This document shows positions 45,725-56,117 of a DNA stretch of 64,000 nucleotides, in pieces; position 1 is the first letter of the stretch, and each line of letters starts with the position of its first letter. The notes under the pieces were generated by a model. It saw nothing but the letters and a program-made list of their open reading frames with translations. It was not told where the DNA came from and searched no databases. Source of the DNA: Sweltsa coloradensis (lineage: Eukaryota; Arthropoda; Insecta; Plecoptera; Chloroperlidae); the NCBI GenBank assembly GCA_024449915.1, contig JAMZAV010003203.1, positions 1 through 64,000 on the forward strand. The letters run 5' to 3'. Position numbers and translations under genes: made by a program.

Positions 45725-48638
45725 CTCGCCGCCCCGCACCTTTTAACTGCACTTCACACCAGCATTCACACCCAGAGTCCCAGCACAGTCTTCGTAAATC
45801 AAGGCTCGATAGATAGTGTGTTCATGTGCTACTGTCATCTATACGATTTCGAATAATTACAATGCACTTTGACGTACAACACCGATATGACCTCGCCGCC
45901 CCGCACCTTTTGATAGTACAATGTACACACTGTGCTGCGGCATCCTTGCTTGCACGCACTACTCGCAGTCGGTTGGTTGTTTTTGTCACAGGCGGATGTG
46001 TTTTTTCTCCGCTCTTCGTTCTGTTTCTTGTTTGGCCGCCACATGCAGAAGTACATGGCTTTGGCTTCTGCTGAATGACGAATGTGTTCTATAATGTTAT
46101 ATGCACGGGTTTGTGCAATTTATGTTCGGTCAGTGTTAAGATTCTGTTCAGTGCGAGATAGCAGCCTTGACACACAGCAAGGGTGCACGATTTATGAGCT
46201 GGGTTTTTTGTTTTGATCGAGTTATACATTTAATTTTATACGTGGTTTGAATAACTAAATAGGATTATCTAAATCTCACACATCTTGATGTTCATGTGTG
46301 TATGTCATCAATACGATTTTGAATATTTTCAATGCACTTAATGTGTTTTATCGATATGACTTCCCCACCTTTTGACTTCCATCTGCACAGGCTACAGAAC
46401 ACACGTACAGTTTAGCGGCAGCCTCGCAGTTGGTTGGGTTGCTGGTTGGCTTCTGTATCTGCTGAAAGTGTTCGGTTTATCTCTCACTCTGTTCTGTCCA
46501 AACTGAATGGTCTTAAAGCTTTTCAGAAAACATTCATGATCTCAGTGTTGTGCTCGGTCTGGTCTGTCCGCACAGGTTGTGCAGTTTAAGTTTTGTCAGC
46601 ATTAGGTTCTGTTCAGTGCAAGATAGTACTTTGACACACAAGGTTGGTTTGACAATTAAATAGGATTATTAAAGTCCAACTTTGTGTCCGTCTTTGTTGT
46701 TTATGCGGTATGCCTGTCAGTACGGCAGTAGCTATCTCTTTCTTTGTTTCCATTTTGATATATATTTTTATATCTGCGTCAATGTAATGTCGTCTCGTTG
46801 AGCCTCACTACATATCTCCATATATTACTCACAACCAATTAATTACACACCTAAAAGCACATGCGCCATTGTCATCAACACGATTTGGAAAACGTCAGTG
46901 CACCTTGCGTGTAGCTTCGATATGACCTCGCCGCCCCGCACCTTTTGACTACAACCTGCATGCACACAGCAGAGGCCAGCCGCCAGAGAGCCTCGCAGTC
47001 GGTCTGTTGTTCTTGTCCCAGACGGACGTGTTTTGTCCACGCTCTTCGCTCTGGACTTATTGGGCCTCCACAGTACATAGAGTTAGCTTCTGTTGCTGCT
47101 GTATGTGTTGTTTGTTCAAGTCTTAGCTGTGTCCTCGTTCTCATTCATCATTCTGTTTAATGTTTGTTCTCTTCAGGAGGTTGTCTGTTCTGTCTATTCT
47201 GGAAGGTTTAGTTCTCTCTTTATTCTGTCCTGCTTCGTCATCTCAGTGTTGAGCTCCGTCTGTTCCGTCCGTGCAGCCTGACGAGTTGATGTTTAGCAAG
47301 TGCTAGGTTCGTTCTGTTCAATGTGAGATAAGAGCCTTGATACGGTTTATGTTCTGTGCTTTTTTCCGTTCTTAGTTCCGCTCTTGTTCAGACTCCACAG
47401 TACATAACATTGTCTTCTGTTTCTGTTGAATGTGTTCAGTTAGATGTCTGTTATCTTTAAGAGAATGTCCAGACTGAAAGGTTTTGTTGCTACTCAGGAA
47501 AGCCTGTGATCTCAGTGTTGTTCTCCGTCTATTCCGTCCGCACAGGTTGAGCAGTTTATGCTTGGTCGGTTTTTCCTTCTGTTCAGTGCGAGATTAGAGG
47601 TTTGACACACTAAAGTTATGCTGGTTTCTGTGCTGTTTTTTGTTGTTGTATAGAGTTATACATTGAGATTATAAAACTGGCTTTAATTACTGAAGAGTAT
47701 ATCTAATCAAACACATCTTGGATTCTATGTGCAAATGTCATCATGCAATATCTATATGACCTCGCCGACCCGCACCTTTTGACCGCCATCTACACAGGCT
47801 GGTGTCGGACGTCTCGGGAGAATGCACAACATACCTACCAGTATATTAAACAACTTCGAAACGTTTGATATAGTGCCTTTACCCTCCTCATGCTCAAAGA
47901 TTATGAGACTTAGTTGCGTCTCAATAAAAATGGCTGACTTATGAACATTTTCATACAGCAATGCAGACATTCAATTTCAACTGGAGATCGTTTGCATGGC
48001 CACTGTATTTATTTACACGTATTGATTTTGAAGTGAAATGTACCATTTTACAGTTGGTTCATAGTAAAAGAAAAATCCTGAAAATGTGATATCTGCGACA
48101 ATGAAGTGTTGTCACGATGAGACTCACTACATATCTCTATATATTACTCGTATCAAATTAATTACACACCTAAAAGCACATGCGCCATTGTCGTCAACAC
48201 GATTTGAAAAACGTCTGTGTACCTTGCGTGCAGCTTCGATATGACATCGCCGCCCCGCACCTTTTCAGTTCTACCTGCAGCCACACACCAAAGAGCCTCG
48301 CGGCTCACTTCGCAGTCGATCTGTTGTTCTTGTCCCAGGCGGACGTGTTTGGTCCGCGCTCTTTGCTCTGGTCTCATTGGGCCTCCTCAGTACACGGAGT
48401 TAGCTTCTGTTGCTGCTGTATGTGTTGTTTGTTCAAGTCTTTGCTGTGTCCTCGTTCTCATTCATCATTCTGTTTATTGTTAGTCACTTCAGGATGTTGT
48501 CTGTTCTGTCCAGACTGTAAGGTTTAGTTCTCTTTTTCTGCCCTGCTTGTCAGAGAAGCGCTCTTCACCTCAGTGTTGTGCTCCGTCTGTTCCGTACAGC
48601 CTGAGGAGTAGATGTTCAGAAAGTGCAAGGTTCTTCAG
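45725..48638 (+). repeat. CCGCCCCGC-core repeat array
   Basis: Five more cores follow, near 45884, 46350 (degenerate), 46917, 47750 and 48236, each followed by blocks such as CGCAGTCGGTCTGTTGTTCT, GTCCAGACTGGAAGG-type text and GTTCTGTTCAGTGCGAGATA. Units are incomplete and unevenly spaced (about 470-830 bp), so the array is degenerate. Minus-strand ORFs that recur between units (with a KVRGGEVIS peptide) follow repeat identity and are not supported as genes. Confidence 0.8.
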
Positions 48639-48639
48639 T

Positions 48640-48819
48640 GGTGACCTGTTCATTGGAATCTAGGCAGTATTTGTCTTGGGCCTAGATACTGTAGGCATTA
48701 TCAATATCACACTGCACAACTTCTTCCCCATTCTCCTCCATCACATAGTTTCCACCTTCTAGGTCTAGGCCTAGGTTAAGAATCTCAACTGTTAACTCTG
48801 CATCATCTTGGGGACCTGC
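48640..48819 (-). pseudogene. Duplicated acidic exon, decayed copy
   Basis: The minus strand has an acceptor (TTTTATCTTGCAG/G before 48819), then PQDDAELTVEILNLGLDLEG, GNYVMEENGEEVVQCDIDN, then a frameshift and DSNEQVTT. It matches the exon at 48922-49092 block by block. It is probably a tandem exon duplication whose second copy has lost its frame. Confidence 0.5.
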
Positions 48820-48921
48820 AAGATAAAATAGGCATGTTTTTTTTTAGGTTAGAAAAGAATATGAACTTAACTATTTGACTGCCAAGGCCCAAGCTTGGTC
48901 TATTAAATATTTAGAATACAT

Positions 48922-49092
48922 ACCATTTTCATCATCAGTGGTGACCTGTTCATTAGAATCTAGGGCAGTATTTGTCTTAGGCCTAGATACTGTAGGCATA
49001 TTATCAGTATCACACTGCATAACTACTTCCTCATTCTCCTCAATCACATCGTTTCCACCTTCTAGGTCTAGGTCTAGGTTTAGAATCTCTTC
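48922..49092 (-). CDS. Acidic exon fragment with donor site
   Basis: The minus strand reads EILNLDLDLEGGNDVIEENE, EVVMQCDTDNMPTVSRPKTN and TALDSNEQVTTDDENG, ending at a good donor (AAATG/GTATGTATTC at 48921). The 5' side is cut by a SINE at 49093. The protein is strongly acidic with no known domain. It could be the leader of a transposase, many of which begin with acidic linkers, or a host gene exon; the sequence does not decide. Confidence 0.45.
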
Positions 49093-49330
49093 TCTCTCGT
49101 GGTTTGGCCCGTGAGTAGGGAGTTTCACTCCCTAAAAACTAATGGTGAGCTCGGGGTCGACGTCGGGGAACTTTCCCCTTCCCTTTGACTCTTTCCGTCG
49201 GCGACGACAATGACAACACGGACGGATGATGACTCAGACGGAGCGACCACGACGGGGGGGAACCCTTGCCCACCCCATACGCTTGTGGCTGGTTCTGACC
49301 AGCACTGGCCTGTCCACCCCTTGTCCCCCA
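49093..49330 (+). mobile_element. CG-rich SINE fragment F
   Basis: From CTCTCGTGGTTTGGCCCGTG to CCTGTCCACCCCTTGTCCCC. Both the first 25 bp and the hairpin tail are missing. Its 3' edge meets LINE sequence at 49331. Confidence 0.85.
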
Positions 49331-49960
49331 TTCTTGCCAGTAGAGAGGAGTACAAAAGCATTGTACATGGCAATGTCAAGGAGATAAAACACCATTTAAA
49401 AAAAATTAGGTATGAAGTTCGTCTGAAGGCCTCGAGACCGGTGGGCATTTGCTCCCTGGAACTACTACAGGCCTTAAACATTACACTTCCCTTTGTTTTC
49501 TATAAATCAAATGGGGCAATCCCACCTTGGACACTTAACAAACCATGCTGCATAACACAGCTCTCAAAATACAAAAAGGCCACAACATCAAACAAACAAT
49601 ATCGAGTAGTATTCAACGAAATTCGATACAACTACAAAGATTTCACAAATATTTTTACAGACGGTTCAAAAATGAACAATTCAGTCGGCTCTGCCTTTAC
49701 AACGGAGAGCAACAACTTCAACTTTAAACTCCATTCCACATACAGCGTCTACAATGCAGAACTGTTTGCAATTCTACAAAGCCTCCTGTTTGCTCTTGAT
49801 AATAAGGATTCCAAATTCTTAGTGTGCACGGATTCTTTAAGTTGACTAGAGGCTATTTGAAAAAATTACACTACACACCCATTAATTAGTAAAAAAAAAC
49901 TAATATTGACAAAACTTGCTGCAACAAATATAAAATATAATTATGTAATTGAACTGGAAA
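49331..49960 (+). pseudogene. I/Jockey-type LINE RNase H region
   Basis: The plus strand gives the link from reverse transcriptase to RNase H: REEYKSIVHGNVKEIKHHL, RPVGICSLELLQAL, then RNase H with IFTDGSKMNNSVGSAF, SVYNAELFAILQSLLFALDN and KFLVCTDSLS, a stop at 49843, then LEAI and TKLAATNIKYNYVIEL. The D (TDGSK), E (NAELF) and D (CTDSL) active-site residues are visible. RNase H would remove template RNA during integration. The reverse transcriptase and the C-terminal end are missing. Confidence 0.85.
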
Positions 49961-50420
49961 TGAATAAAGACTTACTTTGAAAGTTCCGTGATGGTGTCAT
50001 CTAGCCGAGTAATATTTACTTTCAATTTCGCATTGATTCTGCCCCCATTTGATGCTCTCCCTCATTACCATGTGCATGTGGTCTTGTTTCAAGCGCCTAT
50101 TTTCGCATTCGGTCTCATGATTTTTTGTTCAAGAGCGACATGCCTACGGATAACAAATGTACATATATGAGTAATGGATAATTGGATGAGTGAAGCGAAG
50201 ACTTCAATTTCACTGACCCCCCAAAAAATTTATCTCGGGTGTTTTTTTTGGTTGTTTGTTTTTTTGTCTGTTTGTTCGCTCTCTACGGGGAAAACGGCAT
50301 ATGCGATCTTGATGAAAATTTGAGGGGACCTTCGAAATCTCTGAACTTAGAGGTGTATTGTTTTTGGGTACAATCGAAGAAATATTTCTCATGAATATCG
50401 TACTTTTACGATTTTTTTCG
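49961..50420. other. No recognisable gene
   Basis: No domain on either strand; a T-rich stretch lies near 50240. Confidence 0.4.
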
Positions 50421-50690
50421 ATTTTTAGTGCGATATTTTCGTGACATTTGGTCCGATTCTGACCAAACGGGTAGGGCTACAACGTTCATATTCACATGGA
50501 CATTAAGGCTATGGTGATGTAGAACGTTTTGAAAAAAAAAGTTGAAAAAGTTAGCCAGAATATATAGAAATAAAGGTTTGAATATAAGTTTTTAAATTTT
50601 TAGTGCTATATTTTCGTCACATTTGGGCCGATTCTGACCAAAACGGGTGGGGCTACAACGTTCAGATTTCACATGCACATATTTTCTGTT
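50421..50690 (+). repeat. Two 85-bp direct repeats
   Basis: TTTTTAGTGCGATATTTTCG...GGGCTACAACGTTCA occurs at 50421-50504 and, slightly changed, at 50596-50690. It is a short local duplication of non-coding sequence. Confidence 0.85.
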
Positions 50691-50699
50691 TCTGTACGT

Positions 50700-51060
50700 A
50701 TCATGCTCAGCGGTTGGAGCAGCTGACGTGAACAAGCTGTGAAGATGACGCTGACGACAGGCGCTCGTGGTGTCAGACCATGACCAATCCTGGACTTGTA
50801 TCCAAGCCTAGTCGCCAAAGTCTGAGTGGGGGTAACCCCAGGAGGGCAGCGCCTGAACTGTTGGGGCATGGGTACCCCCACCACGAAGGGGACGCGGCGG
50901 CCGGCGTTTCAGGTGTCGATCCTAGGGTCTTAAACAGACCCCAGAAATTAGTATCCGAGCCAAGTCTCGGCACGGTTGGGGCTGGACTAAGGGAGTATTA
51001 TGGGCTATGCCTCGGTGATTCCCTCCACCATTGAAACCCGACTTTAAAAAAAAAAATGAA
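50700..51060 (+). other. GC-rich segment, possible LINE 5' leader
   Basis: A GC-rich block with GTTTCAGGTGTCGATCCTAG, TATTATGGGCTATGCCTCGG and GAAACCCGACTTTAAAAAA ends at an ATG-led short frame (MKPASYPSLKKG). The tone resembles the 5' untranslated leader of a non-LTR element, but no downstream ORF confirms it. Confidence 0.25.
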
Positions 51061-52212
51061 GCCTGCAAGCTATCCGTCTCTGAAGAAAGGACTTGTATAT
51101 TTTACATGTTGTTGGTTCACCCTCGATGGTATCTCCCTCCGTCTCGTACTGAGCTACTGTGAATATTGCTTTTAGTAGCTGTTCCGTTTCGGCAATGTTG
51201 TCACATTGGACAACCTGACCCATACTGCTTAGGTAAAGCTGCCTAGTTAAATTTTATAGGAATAGGCTTTTCCAGGAACTTATCAGCTTTATGGTATGGT
51301 ACACCACAGCGTCATACTCGTCCCCCAGATATTCATCAAATACCTCGTCCTCCTCCAAGTTAGCCCTGTAACCTTACAAAATATCACCGCCCCCGGGACG
51401 CACACACCCAACACAGACACAGACTTTACATACCCAACCCTGGGTCAGCAATGTCTTTTGCCATCTAAACAAATGGGGGGGGGGGGGGGGCGGCTAAAAA
51501 AGTTTTTCAATATCAGCATCCCTTGCAGGCTTAGGTGTTATGTCCTAGGTAAATCGGCTTTTTTTCAGTCTCCCTGACCGCATTCCCTGACTGCATTTTC
51601 CAAAAATTTCCCCATGTTGTTTTTCCATGTTGTTTTTCTTAGTCAACACAGTATTTCGCAAAATATCTACATATGCAACCTTTCTCTTCCATCCACCATC
51701 ACTAAATTGGTTCAATTTCCAACTCTCTATTTCGCCTCCCCTAGTTTCCGCTTGATATATTTAGCCAGAGCACCAACACATTTCACCATCACTTGTCTGG
51801 CCACATGAATTCCCAAAAACACTCGGGAATTCTTGACCTCTTCCTGATCCCATAAGTGGCATAAGAAATTTGGGTGGACTTTGAAGCTGACACCAAAGAT
51901 TTGGTTTCAGTAAATCTAGTTTAGTGCGCTGCTTGCCTTTAATCATGAGTTCTGCAGGTGTTCACCGAGTAAATGTTGGAGGTGTATTCCTTCAATGAAT
52001 CAGAAAGTTGTCAATTCTATGCTGTAGGGGAAAATTTCTATCCTTGTCTAGCCTACCTGCATCCATGTGATATTTTACCAAACATGCTTCACCGATTGAA
52101 CACTGCGTTCAGCCACGACCATTAGATGAAAGATGGTACGGAGGACTATGTTTGAGTGTTCCATCCATTCAGATGTATAATGCAACTACAATTCAGAGAT
52201 TAAAATGTACCC
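51061..52212. other. No recognisable gene
   Basis: A poly-G run lies near 51475. Nothing coding is supported on either strand. Confidence 0.4.
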
Positions 52213-52286
52213 GTCCTGATGGTCTAGTGGTTAAGACGCCTGCCTGGGAATGCGCGAGACCCGTCTTTCGAATCCAGGTTGGGGCG
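52213..52286 (+). tRNA. tRNA-like sequence (pseudo)
   Basis: 74 nt with an acceptor stem pairing GTCCTGA to TTGGGGC (with wobbles), a perfect D stem (GTCT/AGAC), an A box TGGTCTAGTGGTTAAGAC and a B-box-like TTTCGAATCC. The anticodon and T stems pair badly. The A box resembles Glu/Asp/Gly tRNAs. A SINE head or a decayed tRNA is more likely than a working gene. Confidence 0.55.
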
Positions 52287-52653
52287 GAAAAATTTAATAT
52301 ATGAATTGAAGTAAAAAATAATTATGAGGGCCGTATAAGATATCCCTTTATTAGCACAACCACGCTCCTGCCTTCATTGTGTTGTATTTCCTGTCTAGCA
52401 CCCTTTACAATTTCGGTCGATAACTGGTTTTAAAATCTTTCTCTCTTTCAGCGGGTACAGTTTGGTGTTGGTGAAGATTTTTTTCAGATTAAATTTGTGC
52501 ACCCGATGGGCGTTTGGGAAGAGTGTCTTTGCTTCTCAACGTAAGTAATACTAGGAATTGAATCCTGCAAGGTACTACCTAACCATGTTATTTTAATTGA
52601 TGCAGTATATTTGCAATAAGCTTTTAAAATCTATTTAGTAGAATGATTCTTAC
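52287..52653. other. No recognisable gene
   Basis: AT-rich. It would be intron if the exon at 52654-52800 is real. Confidence 0.35.
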
Positions 52654-52800
52654 CTCAAACAGGAAGGGAAATTCCGACCGAATAAATGTTACTTTCTCCT
52701 TGTTGGCAACGAGCTCACGCTGGAAGATGTAAGTTGCCTCCATGTTCTTAAATTCCTTTTGAAGCCACAGTTTTATTCGTTGAGGGAATCTCTTGTTTCA
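52654..52800 (-). CDS. Exon-like segment with donor site
   Basis: The minus strand reads RFPQRIKLWLQKEFKNMEAT then YIFQRELVANKEKVTFIRSE and FPFLFE, ending exactly at a donor (TTTGAG/GTAAGAATC). Upstream AG dinucleotides could serve as acceptor, but the polypyrimidine tract is poor. The block resembles part of an uncharacterised invertebrate protein with a PFLF motif, possibly the same broad family as 27791-28080; this is memory-based. No neighbours confirm it. Confidence 0.4.
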
Positions 52801-53169
52801 CACTTAGGACCTCAAGTGGGAGGAAGCTCACGCAACCGTACATGTCTATTTTGGCATTGAGCCTTCTCCGCTATGGAGTTCTTTGGGGTTCATCAGGGTT
52901 TATTTCAATGCCCTCCCTATTGCCCATGGTTGGTACGGGTCTGTTTACGTTGTTTATTCTGGTTCTAAGTTTTTTGCAGTAGATAAACAACCGTTGCCAA
53001 TCGAAGTCTTAATGTCGTCAAGATCAAGGAAGGTTTCGGGGTGACTTTTCATCAATTCTTCACCAACTCGCATAGTCACTGCGTTGCCGAGATACCGACT
53101 TATCCCCCATACCTTGCCAGCAATAATTTGAATCATTGACTTTATTTCACAACTGGTTGGCTTTGTGGT
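52801..53169. other. No clear gene
   Basis: A 60-codon minus frame (53136-52954) with no family match follows the endonuclease fragment. It may be unrelated flank. Confidence 0.35.
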
Positions 53170-53460
53170 TTTTTCAATTTTGTTTGTCTCTACTATTAAT
53201 CATGATAGCCATCATCTCGCACTTTACTTCTGTCCAGGCGATTCTGCCTTGTAAATCCTCTTTACATGCAATAAGTATTCCCCCACCATGTCTGTTTCTG
53301 TATCTCCTAAACAGGTTATATCCCTTATGCCCCAGCTCACTATCGAGCACGCTTTCATCAAGCCATGTCTGAGTGGCTACTACCACGTCTGCACCATTTA
53401 TTTCAGCCATTGTCCAGAATTGTGTTAGTTTATTAATAATTCTTCTGGTATTGATAAGAA
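53170..53460 (-). pseudogene. LINE APE endonuclease N-terminal part
   Basis: The minus strand reads LLLINTRRIINKLTQFW, AEINGADVVVATQTWLDESV, LDSELGHKGYNLFRRYRNRH and GGGILIACKEDLQ. This is the first third of the apurinic-like endonuclease that opens ORF2 of CR1/L2-type LINEs; the glutamate of the usual TETWL is replaced by Gln (TQTWL), which would affect catalysis. It breaks off near 53170. ORF1 of the same element lies just upstream (53617-53910). Confidence 0.75.
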
Positions 53461-53609
53461 GTAGTCTTATAGTTCCCTTGCCCTGATTTTCTATGACATT
53501 GTCAGTTCTGCATTTACTACAATACCAATACCTGCAGGCCCAAGTCCTCTTCTTTTATCATTCCCTTCCCCTCTCTTAGTTACCCTTCCCACCTCTGTTC
53601 ATTATTCCC

Positions 53610-53910
53610 TTGTCCCCTATGTGCCCCATCCTCCCATCTCATTTGAAACCCTTCCTTTCTCCTGGACCATTTGCCAGCGCCTTACCAGCCCCTTTATTAT
53701 TTCACCTAATTTATAATTACCCTCCTTGGATAGGTGTATTCTATCCCTTACCATGTCTTTACTACTTCCTAGGTCAACGTACTCTGTCCCTTTACTGTCA
53801 CATGCTATTTTGAGTCTTCGGTTCATTTTCTCGATGCACCAGCCGTTTATATCTTTCCTCTGAAGTATACTTAACACATAGACCTTAATTTCTTTAGTGT
53901 TACCCACCAT
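53610..53910 (-). pseudogene. LINE ORF1 SGNH/esterase C-terminal part
   Basis: Open for 97 codons: VYVLSILQRKDINGWCIEKM, NRRLKIACDSKGTEYVDLG and VRDRIHLSKEGNYKLGEIIK. The (R/S)D..HL...G.Y block is the C-terminal active-site region of the esterase-like ORF1 of CR1/L2-type LINEs. About 150 bp separate it from the ORF2 endonuclease fragment at 53460, the normal order and strand for one element. Confidence 0.75.
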
Positions 53911-54240
53911 TGATGAAATAAGTCAAGAACAACTCATTGTGTACTATTTTATTACATTCCAGCACCAAATATCTAAAGTAGAATCATTAGGCCCTAGGTC
54001 TACACCCTCACTAGTCACTAGGCTTTTAAAAGTAGCTCTTACCTTAATGATCCAGCATAATATTATGCAATTTGTAGAAACCCGTAACGTGAAGAATATA
54101 GGCCTATTCGGGGTTTTGAGCTCGTAGTCACAACACGCCAACACCTGCTGGGCTAATTAACACTCGCGGTAAAACTATTGCATAATTATGCTCGCCATAA
54201 ACGCATAAGCGATCACCAACACTCATAATAATATGTCACA
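53911..54240. other. No recognisable gene
   Basis: Spacer between the LINE and the two-exon model; no domain. Confidence 0.4.
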
Positions 54241-54712
54241 TCACTTCTCAATAACAGGAAAATAAAATACCACATGTAGGCCTATGTATATTAAAACTTG
54301 GAAGTCCCTCAGTGGATTATCGTCAATTTCTTCTACTTCTTCATGCTCATCTTCTTCAGCATATTCAAAATCTTCATTATTTTCAAAGTCAAAATCATCC
54401 AGGTCCATGTCCGATATGTCCTCTTGGCTGGAAATGCTCTCGTCGTCGTTTGACTGTGAATGATTAAACAGAGATAATTATCACGACTAAATAATTGAAC
54501 ACTTTTCAAATTAACATGAAAATTATAAAAACACTTTTTCTACTCACATTTCCTGTTGAACGTCTTACTGTTGACATCGAATCTATGCTTACAGAGTCCT
54601 CCTCCTCTTCTTGATTGTTTGAAGATTCAACATCGTTACGTTTTTGGCTGGTATCCATATTGAAATAGCTCTTGCCTGGTCCGAGTCGGAGAGAACACTG
54701 ATGCTCCTCCAT
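54241..54712 (-). CDS. Two-exon acidic protein model
   Basis: Exon 1 (54712-54548) starts with ATG, encodes MEEHQCSLRLGPGKSYFNM and a Glu/Ser-rich run, and ends at a donor (GGAAAT/GTGAGTA). Exon 2 (54453-54241) follows an acceptor (TTTAATCATTCACAG), is in phase 0, and encodes NDDESISSQEDISDMDLDDF then DFENNEDFEYAEEDEHEEVE to a TGA. The intron is 94 bp. The joined frame is open throughout. The product is very acidic with no known domain, perhaps a transposase leader exon or a host nuclear protein. Exon 2 may splice further. Confidence 0.5.
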
Positions 54713-54779
54713 TATTATCGAGTCTTTTCTCTCTCTGAATATCCCTTAACAGGATGGGTGTTGGAAGGATACGCGACAA

Positions 54780-55045
54780 TATACTATCGTCACTATGAAA
54801 CTCGCTACACATAGAAATATCATCCACAATCAATGAATTACACTTCTCGGAACTCATATTGTACTGTCTTCGACGCGATTTTTACAAATTTCAATGCATT
54901 TAACGTGCTGTATCGATATGACCTCGCCGCCCCGCACCTTTTGACTTCCACCTGCACTCGTACAGTGGAGACTGGAGAGCCCGGCCTCGCAGTCGGTCTG
55001 TCGTTCTTGTCGCAGGCGGACGTGTTTTGTGTTTGCTCTTCGTTC
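54780..55045 (+). repeat. CCGCCCCGC-core repeat, last copy
   Basis: Core at 54914, followed by CGCAGTCGGTCTGTCGTTCT, GCAGGCGGACGTGTTTTGTG and CTCTTCGTTCTGTTCTTAG, where it meets the end of the Tigger-like gene at about 55046. Confidence 0.85.
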
Positions 55046-56117
55046 TGTTCTTAGATTCGTCTATTTCATATCGCAGCTTTGTCAAAATTTCGAGGACACA
55101 CTCCAAAATTGTAGTTTCCGTTTCGGAAGTTTGTGACGATCTACTGCTTGTGCTGGCAGAACTGGGTGATGGAGTTTCAGGAAGAATTGTGGTAGTTGGA
55201 GTCCCTCAAATTGACGGCAACATGTTAACAACTTGGCTCTTATCCAGCGGATATATTCCACATTTTTTAAAATCCGAAACAATAGTGTTGCGCAAGTTTG
55301 GTTTCATATTTTCGAGGAGCTTCGCCAAAAGTCGTGGAAATACATATTTAGTCATGACTGCCCTAGTCGCCGCTCGATTCGTCTTCCAGGCCATTAAAAC
55401 GTTACGCCAGTACCGTTTCATTGGTCCATACAGAGAAACGTCTAACGGTTGGCAAAGATGCGTTGAGTTCGGCGGAACGCATTTGAACAAAATATTATGT
55501 TTTGCACAAGCTTCAAGCACCCTCGGCGAAAAGTGCGAGGACTCCGAGGACAAATTGTCTTTAATGACGACTTTCACAGCCAGACTATCTGAGTCTTCTT
55601 TTAAAAAAAAAGGCACCACAATGTTCATAAACCAGTCCTCAAAAAAATGCAGGTCAAACCATCCGCTCTTACTGGCATTATATCGAGCTCCAGGCGGGCC
55701 TCCCTCTGCCCAGGAAACCCACATGTTCTTTGCCTTGTATACTACATATGGGGGAAAAAGTGTTCCATTTACTGTCCCCGCAAACATTACATCTACCTCC
55801 ACTTTTGGCTTGGGTACAACATCAACTAGTCCACCTCCAGTTTTAAAGAACTCGGCTTTCTCCATCGACAGGATCTTTCTACATATTCTCTTAAGATTCT
55901 CAAATTTAGTTTTGAGAGTGGAAGCACTTCTAGGCGAGGCAAAAACACTCGCATTAAATTCGTCAGCCAATATGCACCAAACCTTCTCCTTTTCTTTACT
56001 AGTCACAGCATCAGTTTTCTTATTTTCGAGGACTTTTTTGTATTTTAAAACTAAATCAACTAATAAAATAGAGTCCGATGTAGTAAACCCTACACTTCGC
56101 TAACGTTTACTTTCCAT
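55046..56117 (-). pseudogene. Myb/SANT-Tigger DDE fusion
   Basis: The frame opens at an ATG (56117), has a TAG at codon 6, then about 297 codons without a stop, a TGA at 55206, and in-frame sequence to about 55046. N-terminal: LLVDLVLKYKKVLENKKTDA, VTSKEKEKVWCILADEFNAS, RSASTLKTKFENLKR and FFKTGGG, a Myb/SANT-like DNA-binding domain. Then, from 55820: VMFAGTVNGTLFPPYVVYKA, EGGPPGARYNASKSGWFDL, VVIKDNLSS and CVPPNSTHLCQPLDVSLYGP, the DDE_1 nuclease of pogo/Tigger elements. The second and third catalytic Asp (KDNLSS, QPLDV) are present. The block with the first Asp is missing at the fusion point. Confidence 0.8.

Noticed and set aside
46843..48377. Recurring minus-strand peptide with KVRGGEVIS between repeat units
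   Set aside because: It reappears only because the repeat units are similar; frames are short and broken differently in each unit.
32836..48638. Possible CRISPR-like array because of the constant core and variable spacers
   Set aside because: Unit spacing of about 470-1400 bp, homologous flanks and the animal context rule this out.
50780..51034. 84-codon plus frame in the GC-rich segment
   Set aside because: It is open on both strands by GC content and no protein family signal is seen.
55027..56103. 358-codon plus-strand open frame, the longest in the window
   Set aside because: It is the antisense of the SANT-Tigger gene; its peptide has no family signal while the minus strand shows clear DDE motifs.
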